From Isoetes taiwanensis (lineage: Eukaryota; Streptophyta; Lycopodiopsida; Isoetales; Isoetaceae), in assembly GCA_021234155.1 (NCBI GenBank), contig JAJEKV010000032.1, forward strand, positions 11,290,099 to 11,354,098: a stretch of 64,000 nucleotides of DNA. The letters run 5' to 3'. Shown here in pieces: positions 36,975-46,815 of the stretch. The number at the start of each line of letters is the position of its first letter. Positions within the stretch are counted from its first letter, which is position 1. Below the pieces are notes generated by a model that did not search any database, was not told the origin of the DNA, and worked only from the letters and a program-made list of their open reading frames with translations. The translations under genes were made by a program, and so were the position numbers.

Positions 36975-37388
36975 TTTCTTGTAAATTGCAGAGGAAACCG
37001 GATCTCCACGTGATATTTCCGTGTTGCATTGACATCCAACAAATCACGGAACATCGTATTGGGATTCATCGGGCCGAAAATCCAATGCTAAACGTGTGAT
37101 TGCCTCCAGGCGGTATCGAGGGCGCCATGAAATTCCCGAGAGAGGGAGGATAAGTGAATTGGAGGGAGAAATTTTATGGCCATGACGGTAATCCAATTTG
37201 CAACGTACTACCACACCACTCGCGCGAAAATCCAGCCAGAAGCCCACAATCATTTTCCTAACGGCTCGTTCGTGAGGTGGACGTGCGAGTACATGAAGGG
37301 CGTAAAAAGAAATGACGGGCAGTTACGCCCATCAGCACCCAGATTAAGCAAAAGCAGGGGTGCTAATAGCGGGCTAAAACCCTGCTAT

Positions 37389-37412
37389 AAGCATGCGTCC
37401 GGACGCATGCTT
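37389..37412. repeat. 24-bp perfect palindrome inside the transposon right end
   Basis: AAGCATGCGTCC is followed directly by its reverse complement. It overlaps the inner edge of the right terminal inverted repeat (37411-37439). No equivalent palindrome is seen inside the left repeat. It may be a protein-binding site or a hairpin involved in transposition; that is inference. Confidence 0.85.
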
Positions 37413-37439
37413 TTGCTACCCACCAGCATACTTTCACCC
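37411..37439 (-). repeat. Transposon right terminal inverted repeat
   Basis: Reverse complement of 29721-29749 over 29 bases, followed by TGCA and then LINE sequence. Confidence 0.9.
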
Positions 37440-38295
37440 TGCAATGCTCTTTCCAACATCGTTTCAAACGCTAAGGAGATTCAGCCATGGCAAGTGCAAG
37501 AACAGGATACCTAACATCATCCATGTGTGGTGCACCTTGCAGATATAGTGGAGATGGCGCTTCATGGCAGAATGTTGAAGAGGCCAAAAACCTATCTCTT
37601 GTAAAAGAATAGCATAGGGCACCATTGTTTTAACTCCAAGGCTGTAAGTGAGAAAGGACTTTTGCACCCGCTCCAAGCTCTCCCAAGCACTAGCACTAAT
37701 GGCAGGCCCCCACACTTCAGAACCATACAGTAAAACAGGCTCTACCAAAGCCCGAAACAAGTGGGCTTTCCGTGGCCAATCATGAATTTCTGCGCGAAAA
37801 CAATTGTTTTGCATTGCATAGAGTGTTCTCCATCCAAAGCCCCACCCGCTTGGTAATACATTGTTCCCCAAAGTGTGTTCTTCTGTAATTCTATACCAAG
37901 ATACTTGTAGCTATCTACAACTTCAACTTTGCGGCTATCATAGTGCATAGGGGGAACATTGTGACGAGAAGATTGAACTACCAAAAGCTTGGTCTTTTGC
38001 AGATTAACACGCAGACCTATGTTCTCACAGAAACTGTGTAGAGCATGTAAATGTTGCTGCATACTAGCAGCGGTATGTGCCAGAAGTGAAACATCATCAG
38101 CATACATAAGTTGCCTAATGATATAGTGTGCCAAATGTGGACCTTCGCCGCCATGATTATCAAGCCATTCTTCCAATTGATCAATGTACAAGCCAAAGAG
38201 TGTAGGAGATAAAGGGCAACCCTGACGAACTCCAATATTGCTAGTGATTTGAGTACCTGATGCTGGAAATTTAGCAAAAACCCTTTCATAGAGCT
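37440..38295 (-). mobile_element. LINE reverse transcriptase part, right part of the interrupted LINE
   Basis: The minus strand reads ASGTQITSNIGVRQGCPLSP, TLFGLYIDQLEEWLDNHGGE and IIRQLMYADDVSLLAHTA, then RVNLQKTKLLVVQSSRHN and SYKYLGIEL. These are reverse transcriptase motifs, including the YADD active site. The 5' end is truncated within the domain near 38295. The 3' side ends RCWKEHC at the transposon edge; its continuation is 29720-29048. It is a different LINE family from 24416-27722 but shares the same C-terminal layout. Confidence 0.9.
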
Positions 38296-39510
38296 AAGCT
38301 AAGCTACCTAATTGACCTTTCTATGTCACATTTACTAATGCACGTCCATAACATGAAGGTTATGGTGAAGTTAGATTTTGGAATGCACAAGATGAGATAT
38401 TTGACGTTCATAAACCACCTTGTTAAGCCCATTTTGTACCTCATGTAGCCCTACCAACAATGATTTATTAGCATGATTTGGCTGTTATTGCGAACGTTAG
38501 ATGTTTACCCATACCCATCGACTTTCCGCTATTATAAACCCATACAACGCAGACCACCAAACCTGAAACTTTCCTTCAATTAAGCTAAGCCATAAGCTCT
38601 GGCATGGTAGGTTCGGCAGACCCAATAATCTTCTGGCAAACCCAACAATGGGGAGCTTCAACAATTCACAACTCCAGCCAATTTGGAGCTATCCGGCAAC
38701 TTCCATTCCAATTCACAACCGATCTTTATTCGGTCTGCATGCACGCCTTGCTCTTTTTGTTTTTCTATTTTCAACATACCTCTACAATTTCCATATGAAT
38801 AAAAGGCAATAGTTATTTTTTTGGACTTTTCGTTATTGTTAACAAATATGTAGTTGATTAGTATCCAGTTTGAATGAATGTGTTATACATTCAAATGGTA
38901 CCACAACTATTAATCTATGACTTTTTTTTAGCTCCTCATATAAAAGCTTAAATCTTAGAACTCTATTCCACATCACACTTGAACATCACAATATTATAAT
39001 CTTACTTGGTCTGAAGTCTCCATTATTTGATTTTTCTAAGTTGCACTCATTTTTCTTTTCTTTTTTTGGATTGTAAATTGTAGGTGTCCATGTTAGGAAT
39101 GTTTAGATCCTACTAGAGTCAATGGAGCAAGTTCAAAAAATTAGTACTAGTTCAATATGGTTAGTTGGGGATAGTGTCCTCCAGGATTTCGTGTACATTT
39201 TTATGGGTGATTCTGGAGGATGGGATTTTTACCCGAGATCCCATTAGGAAACTTAACCATTTGTAATTAAGTTGCTATGTTTCTATATTTGCAGGAAATA
39301 TGCTCAAATGATGGCAAACAATGCATGTATGTTGTAGATCTAGAAAGAAATAAGATCAGCGGATGATGATCACGAAGAGATATATTATGTGAATTAAAAA
39401 AGAAGAGGAAAATCAAGTAAGTTTTTTACACCATAGATAGCGTGTATGCGTAGTGGCCAGTTTTATGTCTTATGTTGTGTTGAATAGTCAAACCCGTCGT
39501 TATTAAAAGA
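38296..39510. other. Flank between LINE and Helitron
   Basis: No gene is recognised. The AGCTAAGCTAAGCT motif at 38293 and AT-rich sequence follow. The Helitron 5' terminus (expected to start TC) must lie in or near this stretch but could not be fixed. Confidence 0.45.
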
Positions 39511-42182
39511 ATGACTGATTCAGAGAGAAATTTACGGAGGAATGCATACTATAGACAAAGGTACGCTAATTTAACTGAGGAACGAAGAAAAGAGAGACGC
39601 GCGAGGCAGAGAGAACGCGCAAGGGAACGTCGAGCAGCCTCCAGAAGCACAGTAATTCCCAACATAACTCCCACCGAGGAACGAAGACATAGGGTGCAAA
39701 GATGGAGAGAACATGCAAGGCAACGTTCAGATTCAATAAACACTCCCACTAATATGTTGTCAGGCTCGATAGTAGGAATTCCTTTGTCGCATGTAGCATC
39801 TACCACAAACGTGAATGAGATTGTCAGACCCCTAACAAGCGAAGAGAATGTAGCGGATGATTTAGAACAAGGGCATTTGGCACATTGGCAAGCCTGTGCA
39901 CGACGTATGAGCTTGGCAATAAATCGAACTTATACTATGTGTACATGGAATAAGAGGTGCACATATTGCCAAATCCCACTATTGAATGTCGAGCAGGATG
40001 GATTTTGTTGCAACAATGGAAGATGGCAGCTCCCACCATTACCTCCTTTGCCCGTACCATTGAACAATTTATACAACACGCCCGATTTTCAAACGGACGC
40101 TAGAAAGATTAACAGACTGTTTTGCTTCAGTGTGCTTGGAGTCGATGGCGGATTTGTGACCTAGATTTTTCTTCTTCCGTCACAATTACTGATTGCACAT
40201 ATCACAGAATACTTCCTACAATAGATATAGGAAATCCTATACATTGGTACATCTATGATGAATCACAACGTTATGTACATGCACGTAACCAAGCAGTTCA
40301 ATGGATTGTGACCATTGGTTCGATTCTTTCTCAAATAAATCCATTTATTAGTCATCTTCGAACCATGGGAAGCATGCATATGCCATCGGCATACATAACA
40401 ATTGAAGGAGTTATAGCAAGCGATGAGATTGCAGCCATCGCTGAGGTTAACAACACAGCTGATATTAGGTCTCGTGTTGCTGGGTTTTGGGTGCAAAACC
40501 AAGGGGAACCAACCTTCATGAATATTCTTGACCCCATGTATGAACCACTTCAGTACCCTCTATTCTATCCTCATGGCACATTAGGTTGGGGACCTACGAA
40601 CGAGTACAATCTCACACAGTTGCAATGGTATAGAGTGAGGTTGTTGCATGAAGAACGATTCCTACAATTAGGTCGACTTTGCGGGGAGTACTTAGTTGAT
40701 ATGTACTCGAGGGTTGAGGATGCCCGACTGAACTACTTTAGGACGTCAGTCTTTCGAAACAGGAGAACACAATATGACGAGGATTACTCTGAGCGAGAGA
40801 ACGATGATCAAAATGATGTCATCTTGCCTGCATCATTCTTAGGAAGTAAAAGATGGTGTTCAGTGCAAGTAGCAGACGCGTTGGCACTTTCTCGGGCAAA
40901 AGGCCGTCCCACCTTATTCATCACAATGACAACAAATGTAGATTGGCCTGAGATACGGGTTGCACTTAGACCAGGACAAAATGCCTCTGATGCCCCTATG
41001 GTTGTTGTTCGATGTTTTCATGGTAGGCTACAACGGTTGAAAGAGTTGCTACGAAAATTCTTTCAGCGGATATCATACATGATTCATGTCGTGGAATTTC
41101 AAAAATGAGGATTACCCCATGCACATCTTGTGCTGTGTACAGAGCCTGGAATACCAATTGAGTGTATTGATGAAATCATTTCTGCTGAACTGCCATCGGA
41201 TCCAGTTCTTCGTGCACAAGTCCAAAAATTTATGATACATAGACACACAGAAAGATGCTCTGGAAACAATACCCCCTGTTGTTACAAGTTTCCAAAGCCT
41301 GTGAATCCCGTGACATATCTTGATTCAGGGGGTTACGTTCAATATAGAAGGAGAAATCCAGAGGATATGTGGGTAGTTCCTTATAATGCTTTCTTGCTGC
41401 ATGAGTTAGATTGTCATATCACATTAGACATTGCGTCTACTGTGCATGTGTTCTCCTATCTCTATAGTTATATATACAAAGGGTTCGATACTGCCAATTT
41501 TCGAGTAACTCAAGAGCACCAATCTACGTCTCAACCATCATCAATGAATAATCAACAGACATGTTATACATCACAGCCCTTAGCAAGAAATGTTGAAGAA
41601 AGAACAAAGGCCATGAGAGAATCAGTCCAAAATATGTCAGTGGATCAAAGTGTAAGACAACCTTTTACAAATGAGATACGTGATTACGTCAGCGCACGTT
41701 ATTTGTCTGCCACAGAGGCATCATGGAGGATAATGTCTTATCATATAACAGATAAATTTCCATCTGTTAAATGCCTTCCATTACACCTACCATTGCCAAA
41801 TACAAATTCACTCTTAGACCACTATTTTTTACGGCCTCTAGATTCTGAGTTCGATGCTTTTACATACATCCAATACTATGAGTATTATACATTAAGCACA
41901 TGCAATGGCAGATCTATTTTGCAACGTGGCGAATACCTAGAACAAGAACGAGCAGGATATACAAAAAACATTGTGAAAAAGAGAACAAAGCAACCGATTA
42001 TATGTAGAATACGCCTCTTACTGCCTCGAATTGGTGAAGCATTCTACCTAAGACAGCGACCCGTCAGGACATGGAAAGAACTGAAGATCGTAAATAATCA
42101 GCAATATGAAACTTATCGACAAGCTGCAGAAGCACAAGGACTAATTGGAGCATATAATGAAGCAACATTAGTTATGGAATAA
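39511..42182 (+). pseudogene. Helitron Rep region (HUH endonuclease), broken
   Basis: The N-terminal frame (39511-40164) is rich in Arg/Glu (NLTEERRKERRARQRERAR) with a CxxC-type segment (RCTYCQIPLL). It must shift frame near 40130-40160 to continue at 40122-41108: WYIYDESQRYVHARNQAVQW, YPLFYPHGTLGWG, LPASFLGSKRW, GRPTLFITMTTNVDWPEI. These are the Helitron_like_N domain. The frame stops at TGA (41106) exactly where the family reads FQKRGLPHAH; the same frame continues GLPHAHLVLCTEPG, then FSYLYSYIYKGFD, to 42182. A single CGA-to-TGA change explains the first stop. The HUH histidines and the catalytic-tyrosine region are otherwise kept. Confidence 0.88.
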
Positions 42183-42232
42183 GCAGTATCGTTGTCTCTA
42201 TAAGTCCCACACAACTACGGTTTTTATTTGCA

Positions 42233-43248
42233 ATGGTGTTACTTGATCAAGCACCAGCAGTTGAAATATGGGACAAATTTCGAGTACCTATGAGTCATGA
42301 CATGTTAGACCAATACTCAAACGATGAAGCGGTTGCATTTAATGAGTCCCTCCACCTAATCAATAATATATTGACACAACATGGAACCAACATAATGGCC
42401 TTCGGCTTGCAACTACATGCTCGTCTCGCAAGAGATGTAATGCACGAGCTTGCCACTTTTCCTGACCATGCGAGATATTTAAACTCTGTAATGGAGATGT
42501 CAAGTGAAATGAATGCTAATCAGATGGAAATATATGATTATATACGAAAAATGTTACAATTCTCACAAAGCAAGCAACCAACGTTCGTAAATGGCAAGGC
42601 TGGCACGGGAAAAACATTCGTCCTTAATTGCATATGCTTATTAATACGAGGGAACAAGAACATTGTGCTCCCATGTGGCACCACGGCGCTGGCAACGCCG
42701 CGCTGGCCGCCCGGCCGCGTGGCTGCCACGTGTACGTGACGTCGTTAAACGACGTCATACACGTGGCTGCCACGTCAGCAACCCGCTCGCCGACGCCACG
42801 CTGGCCGCCCGGCCGCGTGGCAGCCACGTGTACGTGGCGTCGTTGAACGACGTTACGTCGTCGCTTTAAGACGACGCCGTTGCGACGCGTATAGCGACGC
42901 GTCCGCGTCGTAAAACGACGTGCAGACGTCGTTATAGGCGTCGTTTATCGACTTTTTGGCGTCGTTCATCGACGTTCAAACGACGTCTGGACGTCGTAAT
43001 AGACGTCGTAACAGGGCAAAGTTTTTGTAGTGACAGCATTCGCAGCCCTTCAATACCTAGGGGGCCGAACTGCGCACTCGCTCTTTCAAATCCCCGTTGT
43101 AGAAAACAATGCAGGTTTACATTCGCTGCTAGAACGGGATTCAGGTGCAGCTCAACTCCTTAATGCAGCAAAGGCCATAATTTGGGATGATAAAGCAGTT
43201 ATAGAAAGCGCCCACAATCTACTGCAAAGAGAACATGACTTATCCTGA
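42233..43248 (+). pseudogene. Helitron Pif1-like helicase N-terminal part, interrupted
   Basis: MVLLDQAPAVEIWDKFRVPM leads into FVNGKAGTGKTFVLN (Walker A) and NIVLPCGTTA at about 42685. After a GC-rich insertion the frame resumes AFAALQYLGGRTAHSLFQIP at about 43033 and ends in AAKAIIWDDKAV, a degenerate Walker B (usually WDEAPM). The remaining helicase motifs are absent. In the family, the stretch PCGTTAFAALQYLGGRTAHS would be continuous, which locates the insertion precisely. Confidence 0.85.
42686..43032. mobile_element. GC-rich ACGT/GACGTC palindromic insertion with one CACTA-like end
   Basis: A ~347-bp block, far richer in CpG than its surroundings, interrupts the helicase. It holds two related ~65-base units (about 42696-42762 and 42793-42861), each with CTGGCCGCCCGGCCGCGTGG and CACGTGTACGTG, and many ACGTCG motifs. 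Around 42718-42770 a near-perfect inverted repeat could form a long hairpin. The right end read on the minus strand is CACTACAAAAAC, the usual start of CACTA/EnSpm elements, followed by a possible 3-base duplication (ACA). The left end lacks the matching terminus, so it is one-ended or rearranged. Confidence 0.7.
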
Positions 43249-43755
43249 ATTATCTGTTGCTGGGCAAATGGTTGCTATCAGAACCTGTCTGAAAACCACG
43301 CTGAAATATGCTATCATTGCTTATGTTTCTTACTTGCATATCCGCCAAACACTAATTGACATGACCATGGCATGTGCTGTTGATCCTTGGGCAGACTTAA
43401 AGATCAATCTTCCCAGGTGCAAAATGGCAGAATTATGTGAAAAAACTATCAAGCCAGAAAAAGATCCCAAGAAGAATGAAGCATCTGCTAGCAATAGCTC
43501 GACTGATCAGGGTAAAAGAAACAAGTCTAAAAATACTTCCAGTAATAGGACTGGGGTTTGGCTCCACCAAGGATTACGGCGCCACCAAAGAAAGGTACCT
43601 CTAGTTCAACTGACAAATCGTCCATTGAATGCTTAGGTACTCCAAGTAATATCGGACACTCGGTTACCAAAGCATCTGCACCATACAATGAGGTGGATAA
43701 ATCAACCACTAATACCAGCATTGAGTTGGAGGGCATAGCACAGCAGCTCTTCTAG
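43235..43755 (+). pseudogene. Unrecognised coding-like fragment after the Helitron helicase
   Basis: A 133-residue frame (MTYPELSVAGQMVAIRTCLK, DMTMACAVDPWADLKINLPR, then Lys/Ser-rich) overlaps a second frame that continues TAPPKKGTSSSTDKSSIECL to 43755. The hydrophobic and charged pattern looks like real protein, broken once near 43560. I do not recognise the family. Its place directly after the truncated helicase suggests a host gene piece captured by the Helitron, which is inference. Confidence 0.35.
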
Positions 43756-46254
43756 TAACTTGGTATAATTACTTTCTTTAATCTATTATTTTTTTTACAT
43801 TCAGATACGTGATGAGTATGTAAATATAAAACGTTTTATTTTATTCCAAATATACTGCATTTTACGGGGTTTATGGCGTCACACTCAAGTTTTATTCCCC
43901 ACCGTTGACATGGAGAATATTCCCAGCATTGTGCCAGATCAATGGCCACTAGGATTTTCAGCGGAAAAAAGCATGCCACTGTCAATGGTGTGAAACCAAC
44001 GCATCGCCGAATAAAAAAACCACTCGAAAACCATTGGTGCTCGCCAGATTGCCGGACCCAGCAAAAACCTTCATCAAACCTCACCTCCACGAACCTGTTT
44101 GCTCCCTGCCCTTCTTCGGGCTTCCAAGACTGCAGAGCCTCTGAGAATCAGTCAGCATATGCAGCAGCTTCTGTGCTTGCACTCTGAGGGCTCTGGCTGG
44201 AGCAAAGCTCTCAAGAAGGAACTAAGAAAACCCAGTGCAAGGATTTGCAAAGGATGAAGGTCAAGGAATCCGCTGCTCTGCTCTGCGCTACTCCAGGCTA
44301 AGAAATCCCAAATCCGGAAAAGAAACCCCAAATCCGGATAAGAAACCCAAATCGACGCTGCCGCTGAGACAGGTTTCCACGCTGCCGCTGCAGGCGCTGA
44401 GGCAGATCCGCTGCCACTCCAGGCGCTGAGGCAGATCCGTTGCCGCTGGACGCCCTAGAAACCATGGCTGCCCCCACTCTGCTCCGCCGCAAGTGCTGGA
44501 AATGACAATTCGCCATGGCTGCCATGGTTTGGAGCTTGTTGGTGCTTGCAACCAGGTCGAAATTACAAATTGGACATCTAACTGCCAACAAGCTCCTCAA
44601 AGCGCCTAAAATATACGGATTCCCATACTATACACAAGCAAAATCTTACTCCCCACCATCACAATCCAAATACGAAACAAAAAACGGGAAAGTTTATAAG
44701 TTATTCTACTTTGGGATAATACCATACCACATTTTAGTCCTGATTGGACTCTGATCAATGATCATTTATTTCATAAGCCATGTGGCTCTTCTTGTTACTG
44801 ATGTAGCAAACTGGCTACCAGTAATACCACCTCTTAGCCTTTACATATGTGGAACTAATCTTAATATCTCTTTCCCTTTTAAGTACGTCATTAGTAATAG
44901 GAGCCTGTCCAGAGACTGTCAAGGAAGATTGCACCTGAATGAAAACAGGGACAAGAACAAGAAAAAGATTGTACACTAAAAGATTCTATTTGCTAGTAGA
45001 AACATCTGAAGAAAGTGCTGGGATTTAGCTTATATTGCCAGTAGAAATTGCTGGGATCCAGCTTCTATTGCTTGCGGTTCAAGGAAATTTTCATCCGGTG
45101 GATAGCTTTGGTCACAAGAACACCATGGCATATGCTCTGCTTTCCACTTCTTCTGCCCCATTCCGGCGAGCTCCGCTCTCACACATCGCTGCCGTAGCTT
45201 AGGTAACCAAAACGTTTTGTTGATTTTTGTGATGGATATGATGTAGGAAGAGAATTTGCTACAATTTCCACTTGAGACCTACCGAGAGGATATTGAAGTT
45301 TAAATGTGTATCAGGTTGTGAGCAACCCACATTTGTTTTGAATACCTGCAGTCTTTCCCCAGTAACTGGTTTGCTTCTGGAATTCGGCATTCAAATTCGC
45401 CTATGGCCCCTGAAAGACGGTTCCTATCGCACGGGACCAGCATGTCCGTTTAATAAGGCTTTTACAAGAATCTATACATGAAGGAAGAGAATTAGGAAAA
45501 CGGTAAGCAATTTTTTTTACTGTGCTTTGATTATTACAACCTGACTTGATTTTTTATGTACAGAGTGGCATTATCTTTGGTTGAAGTTAAGAAAGAAAAC
45601 ACGGATGCTTCAGTATGAATGAGCACAGGCGCAGCTTCAGGAACAGTTACTTTATGCACAACCCCAATTGTTTCGGCTTATGAGTCCAGAATTCTATACT
45701 GCTTCTATTTAAGAAGGATACACAATAGAAACCAAGCAGAGGGCAGCTTTCTGATTCAGATGCTATGCCCTTTGGCTCTGTTGGATACTTATTATGGCAA
45801 CCTTGTAAGGCCACAATCTTTGCTCCACAATGGTGCTTCCTTTCATCCTCCTCATCCGCCATATCTATTGCTGCACAGGATATTAAAAACAGGTACAAAC
45901 AGGATATTTACTGTGGCTACTTTTCTGTGTTTGTATTTTGGAGGATACCCATGAAGCAATGCATTCAAATTAGAGAAGGGCTTTTGATTTGAGAGGGGTG
46001 CTGGTGGGTCTCAAATTAGAGAAGGGCTTTTGATTTGGAGTGCTGGGGGGTGTAAGTATTATAGAGTAGTAATTCAGTAATTCGTAAGCTTTCCTTCAAT
46101 AATAGGAATTGGCAATACCATGTTAGAGTTGTGAATAGGATATCTCATTCAGTGGTTACAATTTTAATTGAGCCAAACTTTTTCTTCGACTTACTTTTGG
46201 TACAAAATCTACCATGAACTTCTATCGATTGACCTATGTCCCTATGTCCGGAGA
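43756..46254. other. Non-coding interval with short tandem repeats
   Basis: No gene is supported. Near 44290-44455 CCAAATCCGGA-type and CGCTGCCGCTG/GGCGCTGAGGCAGATCC units repeat two or three times. Near 45975-46045 AGAAGGGCTTTTGATTTG occurs twice. Short frames here are not conserved-looking. Confidence 0.45.
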
Positions 46255-46440
46255 TGTGTTCTAATATTTTAAAAGCCTCATACTCAACACATATGCATTG
46301 ATTGACCTATGTCCCGAGATGTGAAGTTCTAATATTCCAAAAGCCCCATGCTCAACACATGCATTGTCCTAATTGTCCTGAGCTAAGAAAGCCCCATGCT
46401 CAACACATATGCATTGTCCTAATTGTCCTGAGCTAAGACA
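46255..46440. repeat. Tandem repeat, ~55-bp units
   Basis: AAGCCCCATGCTCAACACA followed by TGCATTGTCCTAATTGTCC and TGAGCTAAGA occurs at about 46340-46385 and 46388-46437. Two older relatives (CTCAACACATATGCATTGATTG) lie at 46265-46335. Confidence 0.75.
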
Positions 46441-46599
46441 AGGGAGCTTATATGCCAGAAATTATAGAGTAGGATGAAGTATATGGGGAATTTGGTGCAA
46501 TGAAAATGAATTTCTTCTTCTGCATGGGATTGCCCAAAGAAGATTGTCCATTCCCCCCCTTATGTGCTCCAAATAGGATCTCATTTTTCCAAAAGAAAG

Positions 46600-46815
46600 G
46601 AAAAAAGGGTGTAATTTCAAATGTATCGTTTGTTTGCTTCGTTTATATCAAAAAAGAAAAAAAAAAAAAAGGTGCAATTTCAAATGTCTCATTTGTTTAT
46701 TTCATTTATATCTTCATAGTGGTAGATTGATCACATACAATTCCTGGAAAAAAAGGGTGTAATTTCAAATGACTCATTTGTTAATTTCATTTATATCTTC
46801 GTAGTGGTAGATTAA
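46600..46815. repeat. Triplicated GTGTAATTTCAAATG unit
   Basis: A unit of an A-run, then GGTGTAATTTCAAATG, a TTTGTT stretch and TTTCATTTATATCTTC occurs three times (about 46605, 46670 and 46752), some with GTAGTGGTAGATT after it. This looks like local tandem duplication. Confidence 0.7.

Larger units (their letters stand above)
29721..37439. mobile_element. Complete large TIR DNA transposon (~7.7 kb) with transposase-like and RING/NIF genes
   Basis: Both ends read inward GGGTGAAAGTATGCTGG and onward, 29 matching bases (29721-29749; reverse complement 37411-37439). The right flank is TGCA (37440-37443). The left flank reads TGCG or TGCGG before the repeat, explained as TGCA with the CAG-type error seen throughout the duplicate. 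The insertion splits a LINE whose frame is restored on removing the element and one TGCA. Inside are a plus-strand coiled-coil/RING/NIF-like gene (30061-33454) and a convergent minus-strand transposase-like gene (36974-33756). A 24-base perfect palindrome sits just inside the right repeat. I cannot assign a superfamily: the 4-base duplication and GGG start fit none of the common plant groups (hAT, MULE, CACTA, Harbinger). Confidence 0.85.
39511..43248 (+). mobile_element. Helitron rolling-circle transposon, inactivated
   Basis: Rep and helicase segments lie in order on the plus strand. The HUH motif (GLPHAH), the tyrosine-containing YLYSYIYKGFD motif, and Walker A (GKAGTGKT) are visible. It carries an in-frame TGA (41106-41108), a TAA (42180-42182) with a frameshift near 42200, a 347-bp insertion in the helicase, and no helicase C-terminal half. 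Terminal hairpin and CTRR end were not found. Non-autonomous now. Confidence 0.88.

Noticed and set aside
45619-45992. Open frames of 75-111 residues on both strands
   Set aside because: No motif, overlapping on opposite strands and next to repeats.
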